DNA of 64,000 nucleotides, from contig JANQLG010000033.1 of NCBI GenBank assembly GCA_028280715.1, positions 186,001 through 250,000 of the forward strand, given 5' to 3'. The notes under the pieces are model-generated. The model searched no databases. It saw nothing but the letters and a program-made list of their open reading frames with translations, and had not been told where the DNA came from. Both the position numbers and the translations under genes were made by a program. Shown one piece after another: positions 26,407-38,828 of this stretch. Origin of the DNA: Spongiibacteraceae bacterium (lineage in GTDB: Bacteria > Pseudomonadota > Gammaproteobacteria > Pseudomonadales > Dasaniaceae). Position 1 is the stretch's first letter. Each line of letters opens with the position of its first letter.

Positions 26407-27777
26407 ATGCCTGAGTCAAATATTCTTCTATACATCACCGCCGAGTTAGCTGTTCTGCTACTGGTGATTACTATTTTTCTCTTTTTTCATGTTGGCCATC
26501 TGAAAAAGCTGATAGCAAAGCTCGAGGAAAAAATAGTCTCACTTAGAAAGTCATTGGGGTCTTCCAGAAAAGAAACCAAAGATGCTTTAAAAAAACTGGC
26601 TGAAAAAGAAGATGTGCAAGCCGAAGCTAAGGACTTTCTCGATTATCTTGACGAAGAAATTGAAAATACCAAGCAATACCATCAATCACTGAAACCTGAT
26701 CGCGATATTGTTCTCGACATCACACCTGATGCTCCCCCCGAGCGTCAGGTTGCGTCACTTAGGCATGCAATGTTAATAGCCGAGAAAGAAGCTCGCTATG
26801 CAGGAGATGATGATAATTCCAATTGGGATGTATTGAACTCTAAGTTTCAACAGATCATCCAGTTTTATGAAAGTCTGCAACCAAAGGCGGAGCCTGAGCC
26901 CGAATTAGATCAGCCTGTCGATATAGAGGAAGATCGTGCCGAGGAAATTGAAGCCTATAAAAAGCGCGTTGAAAACCTGGAGCGGTTTAAAAAATTATTT
27001 TTTGATATGGAAAGCAAGTGGGAAGAAGCAAAGTCACAGGCTGATCAATATTATCAGCAGTTGATGGCAATGGGCCGGGAAGTTGATGCTGGTGAAGAAT
27101 TTGACCAGGTACTTAAAAACTATTCCGAAACCTTTAATGATATTGGTGATTTGATTGCAGCGGGAACTGGCAATGAGAGCAGTTCTGTTACTAAGAGTGG
27201 TGATGTTGAAATAATTAACCAAAATTCTGACGTTGGCAAAATCGTCATTGCTAATGAGGAGGAAATACAGCGCCTTAAAAATATGGCTGTAGACCAGCAT
27301 AAGGTTATCACAGAACTTAAAAAGAAATTGCGCGGAGCTGAAAGTTTAGAAGACCAGAAGGCAATCATCCAGCAGATGACAGAACAACTTGAGCAGCAGG
27401 AACGCTTTATGAAAGAAGCGGAGACCTGTACGCAACTGATTGAAGATGAGCTTTCTCGCACCATTAAGGAAAATGAAGAACTGCGAACTGAACTTGAAAA
27501 CACTAATGACAGTGGTGTTATCAATGAAGAAACTGAAGCTATGATGGAAGACCTGGTCGGGGAGAGCAAGCAAATGCTGGCTACCATAGCTTCTTTGGAG
27601 GAAGAAAATAGAACGCTAAAAGAACAATTAGAAAACCAGGTGGGGCCAGTAAGTGATAACAGTGGCGATGTAGAATTGTTGCAGGAAAAACTATCAGAAA
27701 TGCAGCAGGAATTTCTTAATTTACAAACTCAACATATCGAATTGGAAGAGCGCTATCTAGAATTAAAAATGAAGTAG
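26407..27777 (+). CDS. Membrane-anchored coiled-coil protein, 456 residues
   Basis: A hydrophobic N-terminal helix (residues 8-28, LYITAELAVLLLVITIFLFFH) is followed by a long charged coiled coil in three blocks: residues 33-95, about 185-245, and about 290-456 (for example EEIQRLKNMAVDQHKVITE and QEKLSEMQQEFLNLQTQH). The protein is very acidic. No enzyme domain is visible and I cannot name the family. It is transcribed alone, convergent with infA (36 bases between stops). A structural or polar scaffold role is an inference from the coiled coil and anchor. Confidence 0.7.
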   Translation: MPESNILLYITAELAVLLLVITIFLFFHVGHLKKLIAKLEEKIVSLRKSLGSSRKETKDALKKLAEKEDVQAEAKDFLDYLDEEIENTKQYHQSLKPDRDIVLDITPDAPPERQVASLRHAMLIAEKEARYAGDDDNSNWDVLNSKFQQIIQFYESLQPKAEPEPELDQPVDIEEDRAEEIEAYKKRVENLERFKKLFFDMESKWEEAKSQADQYYQQLMAMGREVDAGEEFDQVLKNYSETFNDIGDLIAAGTGNESSSVTKSGDVEIINQNSDVGKIVIANEEEIQRLKNMAVDQHKVITELKKKLRGAESLEDQKAIIQQMTEQLEQQERFMKEAETCTQLIEDELSRTIKENEELRTELENTNDSGVINEETEAMMEDLVGESKQMLATIASLEEENRTLKEQLENQVGPVSDNSGDVELLQEKLSEMQQEFLNLQTQHIELEERYLELKMK

Positions 27778-27813
27778 CACTCTGCTTTCTATACTTTCTA
27801 TCTATCCCTTTTA

Positions 27814-28032
27814 TTATCTTGCCCGGTAAGTAATACGGCCTTTGCTCAGGTCATAAGGTGTTAGTTCGACACGAACCTTATCACCCGTCAGTATGCGGAT
27901 ATAATTTTTACGCATTTTCCCAGAAATATGGGCAATCACTACGTGGCCATTTTCCAGCTGAACTTTAAACATGGTATTGGGAAGGGTATCGATAACTTCA
28001 CCTTCCATTTCAATTTGATCTTCTTTTGCCAT
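27814..28032 (-). CDS. infA: Translation initiation factor IF-1
   Basis: IF-1 binds the A site of the 30S subunit and assists initiator tRNA selection. The 72-residue S1/OB-fold protein is canonical: [19 protein letters not shown], then [19 protein letters not shown] and a terminal [11 protein letters not shown]. It lies next to bpt and aat on the same strand, an arrangement common in gammaproteobacteria. The start is firmly set by family length. Confidence 0.98.
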   Translation of the reverse strand: MAKEDQIEMEGEVIDTLPNTMFKVQLENGHVVIAHISGKMRKNYIRILTGDKVRVELTPYDLSKGRITYRAR

Positions 28033-28191
28033 TCGGCGACATCTCCAACATAGATGTTACAGACTACGTAACTTACGATTACCCATGAGTATATAAAGGG
28101 TATGGGTAAAAAACTGCGCGCATTGTGCCCTAAAATGGTAGCAGACGCAAAAACCTTTGAGCGAAAAATCAGTGGTCAGGTACGCTGGAGA

Positions 28192-28899
28192 TCAGGTCAG
28201 TGTTAACCACTTATCATTGATAAAGAGCTGTAACGGGCGATAGTCAATTTTATAGTTCATTTTTCGACAGTCCTTGATCCAGTAACCCAGATATAAATAG
28301 GGTAAATTCAGCGCTTTTGATTGTTCTATTTGCCATAAAATCGCAAAACTCCCCAGGCTTCGCTTACTAAGCAGGGGATCGAAAAAAGTATACATGGCGG
28401 ATAATCCGGAGCACATCTCATCGGCCACGGCCACTGCTGCCAGATTGTCGCCGAGAGAGAGGCGGAAAAAACGGGTAGATGCAAAATCAATCGTTAGAAA
28501 GTTTTCGTATTGCTCGCGGTTGGGTGGGAACATATCGCCATCACTATGACGCTGGCCGATATACTGTTCGTAGAGCCGGTAATATTCATTGCCCTTAATA
28601 TCCGCAACTTCTTCTACAATAAGGTCCTGATTGCGATTCCAGATTTTTCTGAATTTGCGTGTGGGTGAAAACTCATTGACAGGGATGCGCACCGGAATAC
28701 AGGCATTGCAACCTTCACAATGCGGACGATAGATATGCTCGCCACTGCGGCGAAATCCAATATCGGCTAATTGACTGTAGGTTTCAGTGCTGACGTCTGC
28801 AGCCGGGTCAATAAATAAGGTAGTTGCCTGTTTATCCTCCAGGTAGCTGCACTGGTGGGGATGGGTGGTAAATAATTTCAGGTTGGATAAGGACGTCAT
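28192..28899 (-). CDS. bpt: Aspartate/glutamate leucyltransferase Bpt
   Basis: Bpt transfers leucine from Leu-tRNA to N-terminal Asp or Glu, marking proteins for ClpAP through the N-end rule. Formerly annotated as arginyl-tRNA-protein transferase. The 235-residue protein shows the Cys-rich N-terminal domain (HPHQCSYLEDKQATTLFIDP, HCEGCNACIPVRIPV) and the conserved core LGYWIKDCRKMNYKIDYRP. It starts 23 bases downstream of aat, so aat and bpt are one operon. Confidence 0.96.
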   Translation of the reverse strand: MTSLSNLKLFTTHPHQCSYLEDKQATTLFIDPAADVSTETYSQLADIGFRRSGEHIYRPHCEGCNACIPVRIPVNEFSPTRKFRKIWNRNQDLIVEEVADIKGNEYYRLYEQYIGQRHSDGDMFPPNREQYENFLTIDFASTRFFRLSLGDNLAAVAVADEMCSGLSAMYTFFDPLLSKRSLGSFAILWQIEQSKALNLPYLYLGYWIKDCRKMNYKIDYRPLQLFINDKWLTLT

Positions 28900-28922
28900 G
28901 ACCGTTTTCCAAAAATGAACCG

Positions 28923-29639
28923 TTACAAATCAGCCAGCAAATGATTGAGGTTGTCAGGCCATTGCTGCGGTGAATCTCTCACTATATTCTTTGACAGTAG
29001 CTGAGAAAACAGTGGTCTGCCAATTTCAATAGCTCCCAGTTGTAATAAAAAAGGGTTGGTTACCTGGCAATCAATCATCGGGAAATCCCACTTCTTTAGC
29101 AATGCACAGAGGTGTGCAAAGGCTACTTTTGATGCATCGGTTTGGTGACTAAACATAGATTCACCAAAGAAAATATGCCCGATGGCTAAGCCATATAATC
29201 CGCCAACTAATGTATCTTTGTGCCAAGCTTCAACCGAATGAGCAATACCTAGTCTGTGAAGGTTAATATAGGCTTCCCTCATTTCCTCTGTTATCCAGGT
29301 ACCGGTCTGCTCCTTTCTGGGGGTAAGGGCACAGTGATTGATGACCTGTTCAAAGGCTTGGTTAGTGGTGACGGAGTATTCGCCTTTTCGAATGCGCTTA
29401 CGCAGACTTTTTGAGATAACTATATCTTTCGGGTAAAGAACCGCTCGAGGGCTGGGCGACCACCATAAAATCGGCTGGGACTCTTCAAACCAGGGGAAAA
29501 TGCCCTGTTTATAGGCAGCAATCAAGCGGTCAGGGGAAAGATCCCCGCCTACTGCCAGGAGGCCATTTGGCTCCGATAGTGCCTGATCAGCAGGAGGAAA
29601 ATGGAATTCTTCCGCATCGAGCCAGGGGATAGTAGACAT
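28923..29639 (-). CDS. aat: Leucyl/phenylalanyl-tRNA-protein transferase Aat
   Basis: Aat adds Leu or Phe to N-terminal Lys or Arg. The 238-residue protein begins with the usual [15 protein letters not shown] and contains [16 protein letters not shown] and LPxxYGLAIG-type segments ([20 protein letters not shown]) of the family. The frame is open to a TTG at 29675, but ATG 29639 gives the family N-terminus and is preferred. trxB lies upstream on the same strand. Confidence 0.95.
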   Translation of the reverse strand: MSTIPWLDAEEFHFPPADQALSEPNGLLAVGGDLSPDRLIAAYKQGIFPWFEESQPILWWSPSPRAVLYPKDIVISKSLRKRIRKGEYSVTTNQAFEQVINHCALTPRKEQTGTWITEEMREAYINLHRLGIAHSVEAWHKDTLVGGLYGLAIGHIFFGESMFSHQTDASKVAFAHLCALLKKWDFPMIDCQVTNPFLLQLGAIEIGRPLFSQLLSKNIVRDSPQQWPDNLNHLLADL

Positions 29640-29687
29640 AGTTACTATTTGACGCCGGCTATAAGCCAACGTCAAGCACGAAGCGAA

Positions 29688-30662
<975 letters not shown>

Positions 30663-30882
30663 TCAACTCATTGTTGCTGTTGGTTCAAATTAGCAGCCAA
30701 TGCAGACAAGGCCGGTAATCATAGAGGAAATAAAATCCGATAAAAACCTCTTATAACTCATGTGATTCTTGTTAAGAAACAGGCTTTTAAGGTCCTCTAC
30801 GGCTCATTAAGGTGCTAATATTGGGGTCAATGTGAAAAATAAAAGTGCCAGCATAACAAACAATTATTAACTGGCCGTTCTA

Positions 30883-33240
30883 TTGGGGATAGATAACAGG
30901 TTGAAGAAGCAAGCCACTGTAGATAAGAGTGATCGCCAGCCATCCTGGGAGAAAATGGCTCCTCGGTTGCGCGAAGGTGCCTTGATCGCTTTTGCTGCCG
31001 TTTTTCTCTATTTAATTCTGGCGCTAAGTAGTTATAGCCCTGAGGACCCAGGTTGGTCGAAAACCGGTGAGGGTGGATCTATTGTCAACTCAGGCGGTCC
31101 TATTGGTGCCTGGTTGTCCGATGTATTTTATTCCCTATTCGGCTATATGGCCTATTTGTTCCCGCTAATGATGGGTTATCGAGCCTGGGTGTTGTTTAGG
31201 CATCGTTATGAGATAACACCTTTCGATGGTGTGTCTTTCGCCATGCGAGTGATTGGTCTGATTCTAGTCATGATCGCCGCAACCTCTTTGGCCACAATAG
31301 GTGATACAGGTGAGTCGAATCTCCCTTTTGGTGCTGGTGGCATACTAGGTCACAGTGTAGGTACCGCAGTAGTTGAGTCATTTAGCCTGCTGGGCGGACG
31401 ATTAGTGTTAATCGCCATTTTCCTATTTGGTATGACCATCTTTACTGATCTTTCCTGGCTTAAGTTGATGGATGATATCGGAGGCATCACGCTGAGCTTC
31501 ATTAGCTTTGTGCATAATCGTATAAGCCAATTATTGGCTGATCTGCGTGAGAAACGAGAACAAAAACAGGTGCAGGAACAACGCAAAGTTGTAGTGGCCA
31601 AACACGTTGAAAGTGAGAAGACACGTAAGCCGCCCAAGATTCAGGTGATGCCCAAAAAGGCAGATAAAAGTGATCGTGTTGAACGAGAAAAACAACAGCC
31701 ACTTTTCAATGCGCCAGTAGTCGGTTCACTGCCTCCGTTGGATTTATTGGATCCGGCCAATGAAAGCCATAAAAAGGGCTTTTCAGCAGAAGCGCTCGAG
31801 GCGCTATCTCGATTACTGGAGCATAAACTCAAAGACTTTGGCGTGGTCGCTGAAGTCACGGAAGTCTTTCCCGGGCCCGTTGTTACGCGCTTTGAAATTC
31901 AACCGGGGATAGGCGTCAAAGTCAGCAAAATTACTAATCTGGCTAAGGACATTGCTCGTTCATTGGCTGTGATCAGTGTACGTGTGGTCGAAGTCATTCC
32001 TGGTAAGTCGGTGGTTGGAATAGAAATCCCCAATGAAGACCGAGCCGTGGTTAGCTTTCACGAAGTCTTGTCTTCAAAGGCTTATGATCAATCCAGATCA
32101 CCGTTAACACTGGCTCTCGGGCACGATATCTCAGGTGAGCCGGTGGTTGCCGATCTGGCTAAGATGCCGCATTTACTGGTTGCGGGTACCACGGGGTCAG
32201 GTAAGTCAGTGGGTGTGAATGCGATGCTGCTGAGTTTGCTCTACAAGTCGACACCGCAAGAAGTTAGATTGATTCTGGTTGATCCCAAGATGTTAGAACT
32301 ATCGGTCTATGATGGTATTCCTCATTTGTTGACCCCGGTTATCACTGATATGAAAGATGCCGCCAATGGCTTGCGTTGGTGTGTCGCGGAAATGGAGCGC
32401 CGTTATAAACTTATGGCGGCACTTGGAGTCAGAAATCTTGCAGGTTTTAATCGTAAAGTGAGCGAAGCCGCGGCCAATGATAATCCAATCCCTGACCCAT
32501 TGTGGGTGCCAGAGGAAAATTTTGAGCCCGGTGTAGATGTGCCTACCGCGCCTGCTTTGGAAACACTGCCATCGATTGTCGTAGTCATTGATGAATTTGC
32601 TGACATGATGATGGTGGTCGGTAAAAAGGTTGAAGAATTAATTGCCCGTATTGCGCAAAAGGCGAGGGCAGCAGGTATTCATTTGATTTTGGCAACACAA
32701 AGACCTTCGGTGGATGTGATCACCGGGTTGATTAAAGCCAATGTGCCAACCAGAATCGGCTTTCAGGTTTCATCACGAGTGGATTCCAGGACTATTTTGG
32801 ATCAGGGCGGTGCAGAACAATTGTTAGGTCATGGCGACATGTTGTATTTACCGCCAGGCACTGGGTTACCTGTACGTGTGCACGGCGCCTTTGTCAGTGA
32901 TGATGAAGTGCATCGTGTAGTGGCCGATTGGAAACAGCGTGGAGAGCCGTCTTATATCGACGGCCTGCTTGATGAAGGCGCTAATGGTCCAGCGATTCCT
33001 GGCTTTTCACCAACGGGTGATAGCGAAGATGCTGATGATGAAAGTGACGTGCTTTACGATGAAGCAGTTCACTTTGTTACCCAAAGCCGTCGAGCTTCCA
33101 TTTCATCTGTGCAACGCAAGTTGCGTATCGGTTATAACCGTGCCGCCCGCTTGATTGAAGCAATGGAAGCGGCTGGAGTAGTGAGTGAAATGGGAACTAA
33201 TGGCAGTCGTGAAGTTTTAGCGCCTCCGCCTCCTGAATGA
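30883..33240 (+). CDS. ftsK: DNA translocase FtsK
   Basis: FtsK pumps DNA at the septum and activates XerCD recombination at dif. The 785-residue product has four N-terminal transmembrane helices (about residues 30-190), a short linker (about 210-290) and the RecA-like motor: Walker [11 protein letters not shown] and Walker [16 protein letters not shown]. The C-terminal winged-helix gamma domain ([20 protein letters not shown]) recognises KOPS. The linker is short compared with E. coli. The first codon is TTG 30883. A second in-frame TTG at 30901 has GGGGAT 10 bases upstream, so the exact start is uncertain. Confidence 0.96.
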   Translation: MGIDNRLKKQATVDKSDRQPSWEKMAPRLREGALIAFAAVFLYLILALSSYSPEDPGWSKTGEGGSIVNSGGPIGAWLSDVFYSLFGYMAYLFPLMMGYRAWVLFRHRYEITPFDGVSFAMRVIGLILVMIAATSLATIGDTGESNLPFGAGGILGHSVGTAVVESFSLLGGRLVLIAIFLFGMTIFTDLSWLKLMDDIGGITLSFISFVHNRISQLLADLREKREQKQVQEQRKVVVAKHVESEKTRKPPKIQVMPKKADKSDRVEREKQQPLFNAPVVGSLPPLDLLDPANESHKKGFSAEALEALSRLLEHKLKDFGVVAEVTEVFPGPVVTRFEIQPGIGVKVSKITNLAKDIARSLAVISVRVVEVIPGKSVVGIEIPNEDRAVVSFHEVLSSKAYDQSRSPLTLALGHDISGEPVVADLAKMPHLLVAGTTGSGKSVGVNAMLLSLLYKSTPQEVRLILVDPKMLELSVYDGIPHLLTPVITDMKDAANGLRWCVAEMERRYKLMAALGVRNLAGFNRKVSEAAANDNPIPDPLWVPEENFEPGVDVPTAPALETLPSIVVVIDEFADMMMVVGKKVEELIARIAQKARAAGIHLILATQRPSVDVITGLIKANVPTRIGFQVSSRVDSRTILDQGGAEQLLGHGDMLYLPPGTGLPVRVHGAFVSDDEVHRVVADWKQRGEPSYIDGLLDEGANGPAIPGFSPTGDSEDADDESDVLYDEAVHFVTQSRRASISSVQRKLRIGYNRAARLIEAMEAAGVVSEMGTNGSREVLAPPPPE

Positions 33241-33283
33241 TTATAAACATCACATAAATCGAAGCTTATTGAAGAAGTAAACA

Positions 33284-33934
33284 ATGATTAAACGATTCAC
33301 ATTCAAACTATTATCAACCGCTTTATTGTTATTCTCAGTATTTGTGTCAAGGGTTTATGCTGACGAATTGCCGGTTGATGGTTTAATTGCAAAATTAAAT
33401 GCTTTACATAGCATGCAAGCGAATTTTTCTCAGCACATCATGGATGTTGATGGTGCCATTATGCAAAAAGCTGAAGGGAGTATTTCGGTAAAACGCCCCC
33501 GTAGGTTACATTGGCATACTAAAAAACCTTATGAGCATTTAGTTGTAACGGATGGCCAAGAACTATGGTTGTACGATGTGGATTTGGAACAAGTCAGCAA
33601 GCAACCCTTTGCTGCCGACCTCAAACGTGCACCGGCACTTTTGTTGAGTGGTGAGGCTGAGGCAATTACTGAGCAATACACGACATCAATCGTGAAAACG
33701 GCTAGTAGTAAAACCACTACCTATAAATTATTACCTGTTGATGATTCTTCGTTATTCAGAACATTATTGCTTAGCTTTGATGGTGAGTTATTAAAGTCTA
33801 TGTCTTTGACAGATAATTTCGATCAAGTCACCTACATTACTTTTTCGGCGATCAATAATAATGCCGACATCAGTGATGATTTATTCAATTTCGTCCCGCC
33901 AGAAGGCATCGACGTGATTGTTAATGAACAATAA
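33284..33934 (+). CDS. lolA: Outer-membrane lipoprotein carrier protein LolA
   Basis: LolA carries lipoproteins across the periplasm from LolCDE to LolB. The 216-residue precursor has a signal peptide (LLSTALLLFSVFVSRVYA, about residues 10-27), then the half-barrel core: MQANFSQHIMDVDGAIMQK, GSISVKRPRRLHWHTKKPY with the family WxxxxPY motif and LWLYDVDLEQVSKQP. It overlaps the start of rarA by 11 bases. The neighbourhood ftsK-lolA-rarA-crcB-serS is conserved in related bacteria. Confidence 0.96.
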   Translation: MIKRFTFKLLSTALLLFSVFVSRVYADELPVDGLIAKLNALHSMQANFSQHIMDVDGAIMQKAEGSISVKRPRRLHWHTKKPYEHLVVTDGQELWLYDVDLEQVSKQPFAADLKRAPALLLSGEAEAITEQYTTSIVKTASSKTTTYKLLPVDDSSLFRTLLLSFDGELLKSMSLTDNFDQVTYITFSAINNNADISDDLFNFVPPEGIDVIVNEQ

Positions 33935-35267
33935 TCTGTTCGATCAAGAGCCTGTTTATCAACCACTTGCAGCCAGGATGCGTCCAAAATTATTGGACGA
34001 TTATATTGGTCAGCAGCATATTTTGGGCGAAGGCAAGCCGCTACGGGAAGCTATACTCAATAACCAGTTGCACTCAATGGTGTTATGGGGCCCACCAGGT
34101 GTAGGCAAAACTTCTTTAGCTAAACTTATTTCAGAAATCTGTGACACTCATTTCATCACCTTATCGGCAGTATTAGCAGGTGTTAAGGATATTCGTGCGG
34201 CAATAGATGAAGCCAAGATGCAGCAGTCTGCAGGTCGCATAACGATTTTGTTCATCGACGAAGTTCACCGTTTTAATAAAGCACAACAGGATGCTTTTTT
34301 ACCCTTTGTTGAAGATGGCACAGTAATTTTTATTGGTGCTACCACTGAAAACCCTTCCTTCGAATTGAATAATGCGCTGTTGTCACGAACACGTGTATAC
34401 AAATTGCGATCATTAGACGATGCGGATTTGGCGGTTATCATGGAGCGAGCAATAAGCCAGCATTCCGCTGAGCAGGTTAATTTACCCAGTAATCATCGAG
34501 ATGACCTCGCTGCTGCTGCGGACGGCGATGCAAGGCGAGCATTAAATTTGTTGGAACTGGCCATTGAACTGGCACCTTTAGAAAATGATAAACGTGTTAT
34601 TGATCAAGCTACCATAGACGAAGTGTTATCAGGTTTCGTCAGGCGTTTTGATAAAGGCGGCGATTTGTTTTATGAGCAAATCTCGGCATTACATAAAGCC
34701 GTACGAGGTAGTTCGCCCGATGGCGCTTTATATTGGTTTGGACGTATGCTCGATGGTGGTTGTGACCCCCTATATATTGCCCGTCGAGTAGTGAGAATGG
34801 CCAGTGAAGATATTGGCAACGCCGATCCTCGAGGTTTGGAGATGGCATTAAATGCTTGGGATGTGCAGGAAAGGCTTGGCAGCCCAGAAGGGGAATTAGC
34901 AATTGCACAGGCGGTGGTCTATTTGGCTTGTGCACCAAAAAGCAACGCTGTGTACAGCGCATTTAAACGCGTTATGAGTGATATCGGTGAGCATGCCAGC
35001 TATGAAGTTCCAGAGCATTTGCGCAATGCTCCCACACGACTAATGAAAGATATGGGGTATGGCGAAGAATATCGTTACGCCCATGATGAACCAGAAGCCT
35101 ATGCGGCTGGTGAAAACTATCTTCCCGAAGAGCTGCAAGACAAACGCTATTATCACCCTGTTGACCGTGGCCTTGAGAAAAAAATCTCGGATAAGCTGAA
35201 TTACCTGCGCGAACTGGATAAAAACAGTAGAATACGCCGCTACCACGACTCTTCCGGTAAAGACTAG
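33924..35267 (+). CDS. rarA: Replication-associated recombination protein RarA (MgsA)
   Basis: RarA is a AAA+ ATPase related to clamp loaders that acts at stalled forks and single-strand ends. Walker A is LWGPPGVGKTSLAKL (near residue 60), Walker B is ILFIDEVHRFNKAQQ, and SRTRVYKL carries the sensor-2-like Arg. The C-terminal tetramerisation region with YHPVDRGLEKKI is typical. An in-frame TTG at 33918 is possible, but ATG 33924 gives the family N-terminus MNNNLFDQ. It overlaps lolA and is followed 22 bases later by crcB. Confidence 0.96.
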   Translation: MNNNLFDQEPVYQPLAARMRPKLLDDYIGQQHILGEGKPLREAILNNQLHSMVLWGPPGVGKTSLAKLISEICDTHFITLSAVLAGVKDIRAAIDEAKMQQSAGRITILFIDEVHRFNKAQQDAFLPFVEDGTVIFIGATTENPSFELNNALLSRTRVYKLRSLDDADLAVIMERAISQHSAEQVNLPSNHRDDLAAAADGDARRALNLLELAIELAPLENDKRVIDQATIDEVLSGFVRRFDKGGDLFYEQISALHKAVRGSSPDGALYWFGRMLDGGCDPLYIARRVVRMASEDIGNADPRGLEMALNAWDVQERLGSPEGELAIAQAVVYLACAPKSNAVYSAFKRVMSDIGEHASYEVPEHLRNAPTRLMKDMGYGEEYRYAHDEPEAYAAGENYLPEELQDKRYYHPVDRGLEKKISDKLNYLRELDKNSRIRRYHDSSGKD

Positions 35268-35289
35268 AAAAGATAGATTAGACCAAGCC

Positions 35290-35664
35290 ATGAAACATCT
35301 CCTATTAATCGCTGCAGGTGGCGCATCTGGAGCCCTTTGCAGGCACTGGCTGAGCGCATTAATTAATTCCGCCACGCAGGGACGGTTTCCCTACGGCACA
35401 ATTACAGTGAATATTCTTGGTTCGTTCTTTATTGGCATTATGTATGTGTTGATTGCCGAGCGTCTGGCTTTGCATCCGGATTGGCGTAATGTTGCGATGG
35501 TAGGCTTTTTAGGTGCTTTCACTACGTTTTCAACTTTTTCTCTTGAGACTATCACGTTACTTGAAAATGGTTTTATTGCAGATGCGCTGGTTTATATGAT
35601 CAGTAGCGTAGTATTGTGTATTTTTGCCGCCTGGGTTGCCATATCCCTGGCGAGAATGATTTAA
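35290..35664 (+). CDS. crcB: Fluoride ion channel CrcB (Fluc)
   Basis: CrcB dimers export fluoride. The 124-residue protein has four transmembrane segments and the family signatures GGASGALCRHWLSAL, NILGSFFIGIMYVL and FLGAFTTFSTFSLETI, which contains the Phe/Thr/Ser-rich fluoride track. It sits between rarA and serS, a conserved location in gammaproteobacteria. I see no obvious fluoride riboswitch upstream, and the gap before it is only 22 bases. Confidence 0.97.
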   Translation: MKHLLLIAAGGASGALCRHWLSALINSATQGRFPYGTITVNILGSFFIGIMYVLIAERLALHPDWRNVAMVGFLGAFTTFSTFSLETITLLENGFIADALVYMISSVVLCIFAAWVAISLARMI

Positions 35665-35686
35665 CAAATGTGTGTTTTTGTATTGA

Positions 35687-37000
<1,314 letters not shown>

Positions 37001-37027
37001 AGATATAGTCTACAAAATTTATTGTGT

Positions 37028-38437
37028 ATGGATTTTTTGCCTCTCTATTTTGAATTACAGAACAAGCCCTGTTTGTTAATAGGCGGCGGTAATATTGCTT
37101 ACCGCAAGGCAACTTTATTAGCAAAAGCAGGAGCTTGTTTGCATGTTGTCTCTAAAGAAGTCTCTGATGAGCTGGCTCAGCTGGTAGAACGAACCAAGGG
37201 GTCAGTCAGACTGGGAGATTATCAAACAGACGATCTGAATGATAAATTTTTAGTGATTGCCGCTACCGATGATCATGAACTGAATCAGCGTGTTTCTGCA
37301 GATGCACATGATCAGCATATCCCAGTGAATGTGGTAGATTCACCGGAGCTATGCAGTTTTATTCTGCCCGCTATTATTGATCGTTCTCCGCTGGTTATTT
37401 CTGTTTCCAGCGGCGGTAAGTCGCCAGTTTTGGCGCGTATGCTGCGTTCAAAAATTGAATCCAGTATTCCTGCGGCCTATGGCAAGCTGGCTTCACTAGT
37501 AGGCGGTTTCCGCGATCAGGTTAAGCAGCGTTTTTCCAATATCGAGGATCGAAGACTGTTTTGGGAAGATGTATTGCAAGGGCCTATTGCTGAAATGGTG
37601 TTTGCTGGCAAAAGCCAAGTTGCGGAGAATATGCTAGCTAAACGAATTAATGAGGAATCTAACAATACTGGTGAGGTGTACCTGGTAGGTGCTGGGCCTG
37701 GTGATCCTGATTTGTTGACCTTTAAGGCTTTGAGACTGATGCAAAAGGCAGATGTCGTGTTATACGACAGGCTGGTATCTGAAGCTATCCTCGAGATGAC
37801 ACGGCGTGATGCAGATAGAATCTATGTCGGTAAATCTAGGTCCGACCACGCAGTTCCTCAGGAAGGCATCAACCAGCTATTGATACGTTTGGCGAAAGAG
37901 GGCAAGCGTGTGGTCCGCCTCAAAGGTGGTGATCCTTTTATTTTCGGGCGTGGCGGCGAAGAAATTGAAGAGCTGGCTGCTCATAAGATTCCTTTCCAGG
38001 TAGTACCTGGTATTACTGCAGCGGCTGGTTGCGCATCCTACTCGGGGATTCCACTAACACATCGCAATTATGCGCAATCGGTATGTTTTGTTACCGGGCA
38101 CCTCAAGGATGGCACCAGTAACCTCAACTGGAGAGAATTAGTACAAACCAATCAGACAGTGGTGTTTTATATGGGGTTAGTGGGCTTGCCGATTATTTGT
38201 GAGCAATTAATTCAGCATGGCCGTTCACCGGATACACCAATCGCTATTATTCAGCAGGGTACAACAGCCCAGCAGAGGGTGTTGTGTAGCACACTGCGGG
38301 ATATGCCAGGTGCAGTCGTTAGGGAGAAGATTAAAGCGCCCACATTGTTAATTGTCGGTGAAGTGGTATCTTTGCGTGAAAAATTGGCATGGTTTGAGCA
38401 TATACAGCCTGAAAATGACTATAAATTACTCAAATGA
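37028..38437 (+). CDS. cysG: Sirohaem synthase CysG
   Basis: The fused enzyme makes sirohaem from uroporphyrinogen III: N-terminal precorrin-2 dehydrogenase/sirohydrochlorin ferrochelatase and C-terminal uroporphyrinogen-III methyltransferase. The NAD-binding start is [15 protein letters not shown], and the methyltransferase begins [20 protein letters not shown] (near residue 216) with [18 protein letters not shown]. Length 469 residues is close to E. coli (457). The open frame starts at TTG 37022, but ATG 37028 gives [10 protein letters not shown], the family N-terminus. It supports sulfite/nitrite reductase cofactors. Confidence 0.96.
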   Translation: MDFLPLYFELQNKPCLLIGGGNIAYRKATLLAKAGACLHVVSKEVSDELAQLVERTKGSVRLGDYQTDDLNDKFLVIAATDDHELNQRVSADAHDQHIPVNVVDSPELCSFILPAIIDRSPLVISVSSGGKSPVLARMLRSKIESSIPAAYGKLASLVGGFRDQVKQRFSNIEDRRLFWEDVLQGPIAEMVFAGKSQVAENMLAKRINEESNNTGEVYLVGAGPGDPDLLTFKALRLMQKADVVLYDRLVSEAILEMTRRDADRIYVGKSRSDHAVPQEGINQLLIRLAKEGKRVVRLKGGDPFIFGRGGEEIEELAAHKIPFQVVPGITAAAGCASYSGIPLTHRNYAQSVCFVTGHLKDGTSNLNWRELVQTNQTVVFYMGLVGLPIICEQLIQHGRSPDTPIAIIQQGTTAQQRVLCSTLRDMPGAVVREKIKAPTLLIVGEVVSLREKLAWFEHIQPENDYKLLK

Positions 38438-38499
38438 GAAGGGCTAAGTACTAAAGTTTTTATTCCCTTCGTCGATAGTTAAGTCTAGGAGGGTTAAAA

Positions 38500-38724
38500 A
38501 TGGTCAATTTTCCACCAACAATACCTGTAGGACAGACGCCGCCGTCAGTTAAAAAGAATAATGACAGACGTATTGTGCCTACCATTGCAGCTGATAAGAA
38601 ACAGAGCGTTCTCACAGACCGTAGAGGTGTTCGTGATCGCCGATCACGTCGCAGATTGAAGCAAATAATGGATAGACGTAGCGGAGCAGATAGACGCCGC
38701 TCAAGCATTAATCTTAGTATCTAA
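38500..38724 (+). CDS. Small arginine-rich protein with DRR repeats
   Basis: A 74-residue protein with a good Shine-Dalgarno (AGGAGG at 38488-38493, 6 bases before ATG 38500). The sequence has a Pro-rich N-terminus (PPTIPVGQTPP) followed by a highly basic region with DRR occurring at five places (NDRRIV, TDRRGVRDRRSRRR, MDRRSGADRRRSS). No family is recognised. The strong ribosome site and intact frame argue for a real gene, and the composition suggests nucleic-acid or polyanion binding. It stands alone between cysG and the convergent prc. Confidence 0.6.
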   Translation: MVNFPPTIPVGQTPPSVKKNNDRRIVPTIAADKKQSVLTDRRGVRDRRSRRRLKQIMDRRSGADRRRSSINLSI

Positions 38725-38828
38725 CCTAGCAGTTCTGGTCTAGCAATCTGATTAACTAATTGGCTTGTCTGTAGTTGTATGTAGCTTCTGCGGTCTGGTA
38801 ATTTCCAAAAACAGCGCTGAATAGCTCT

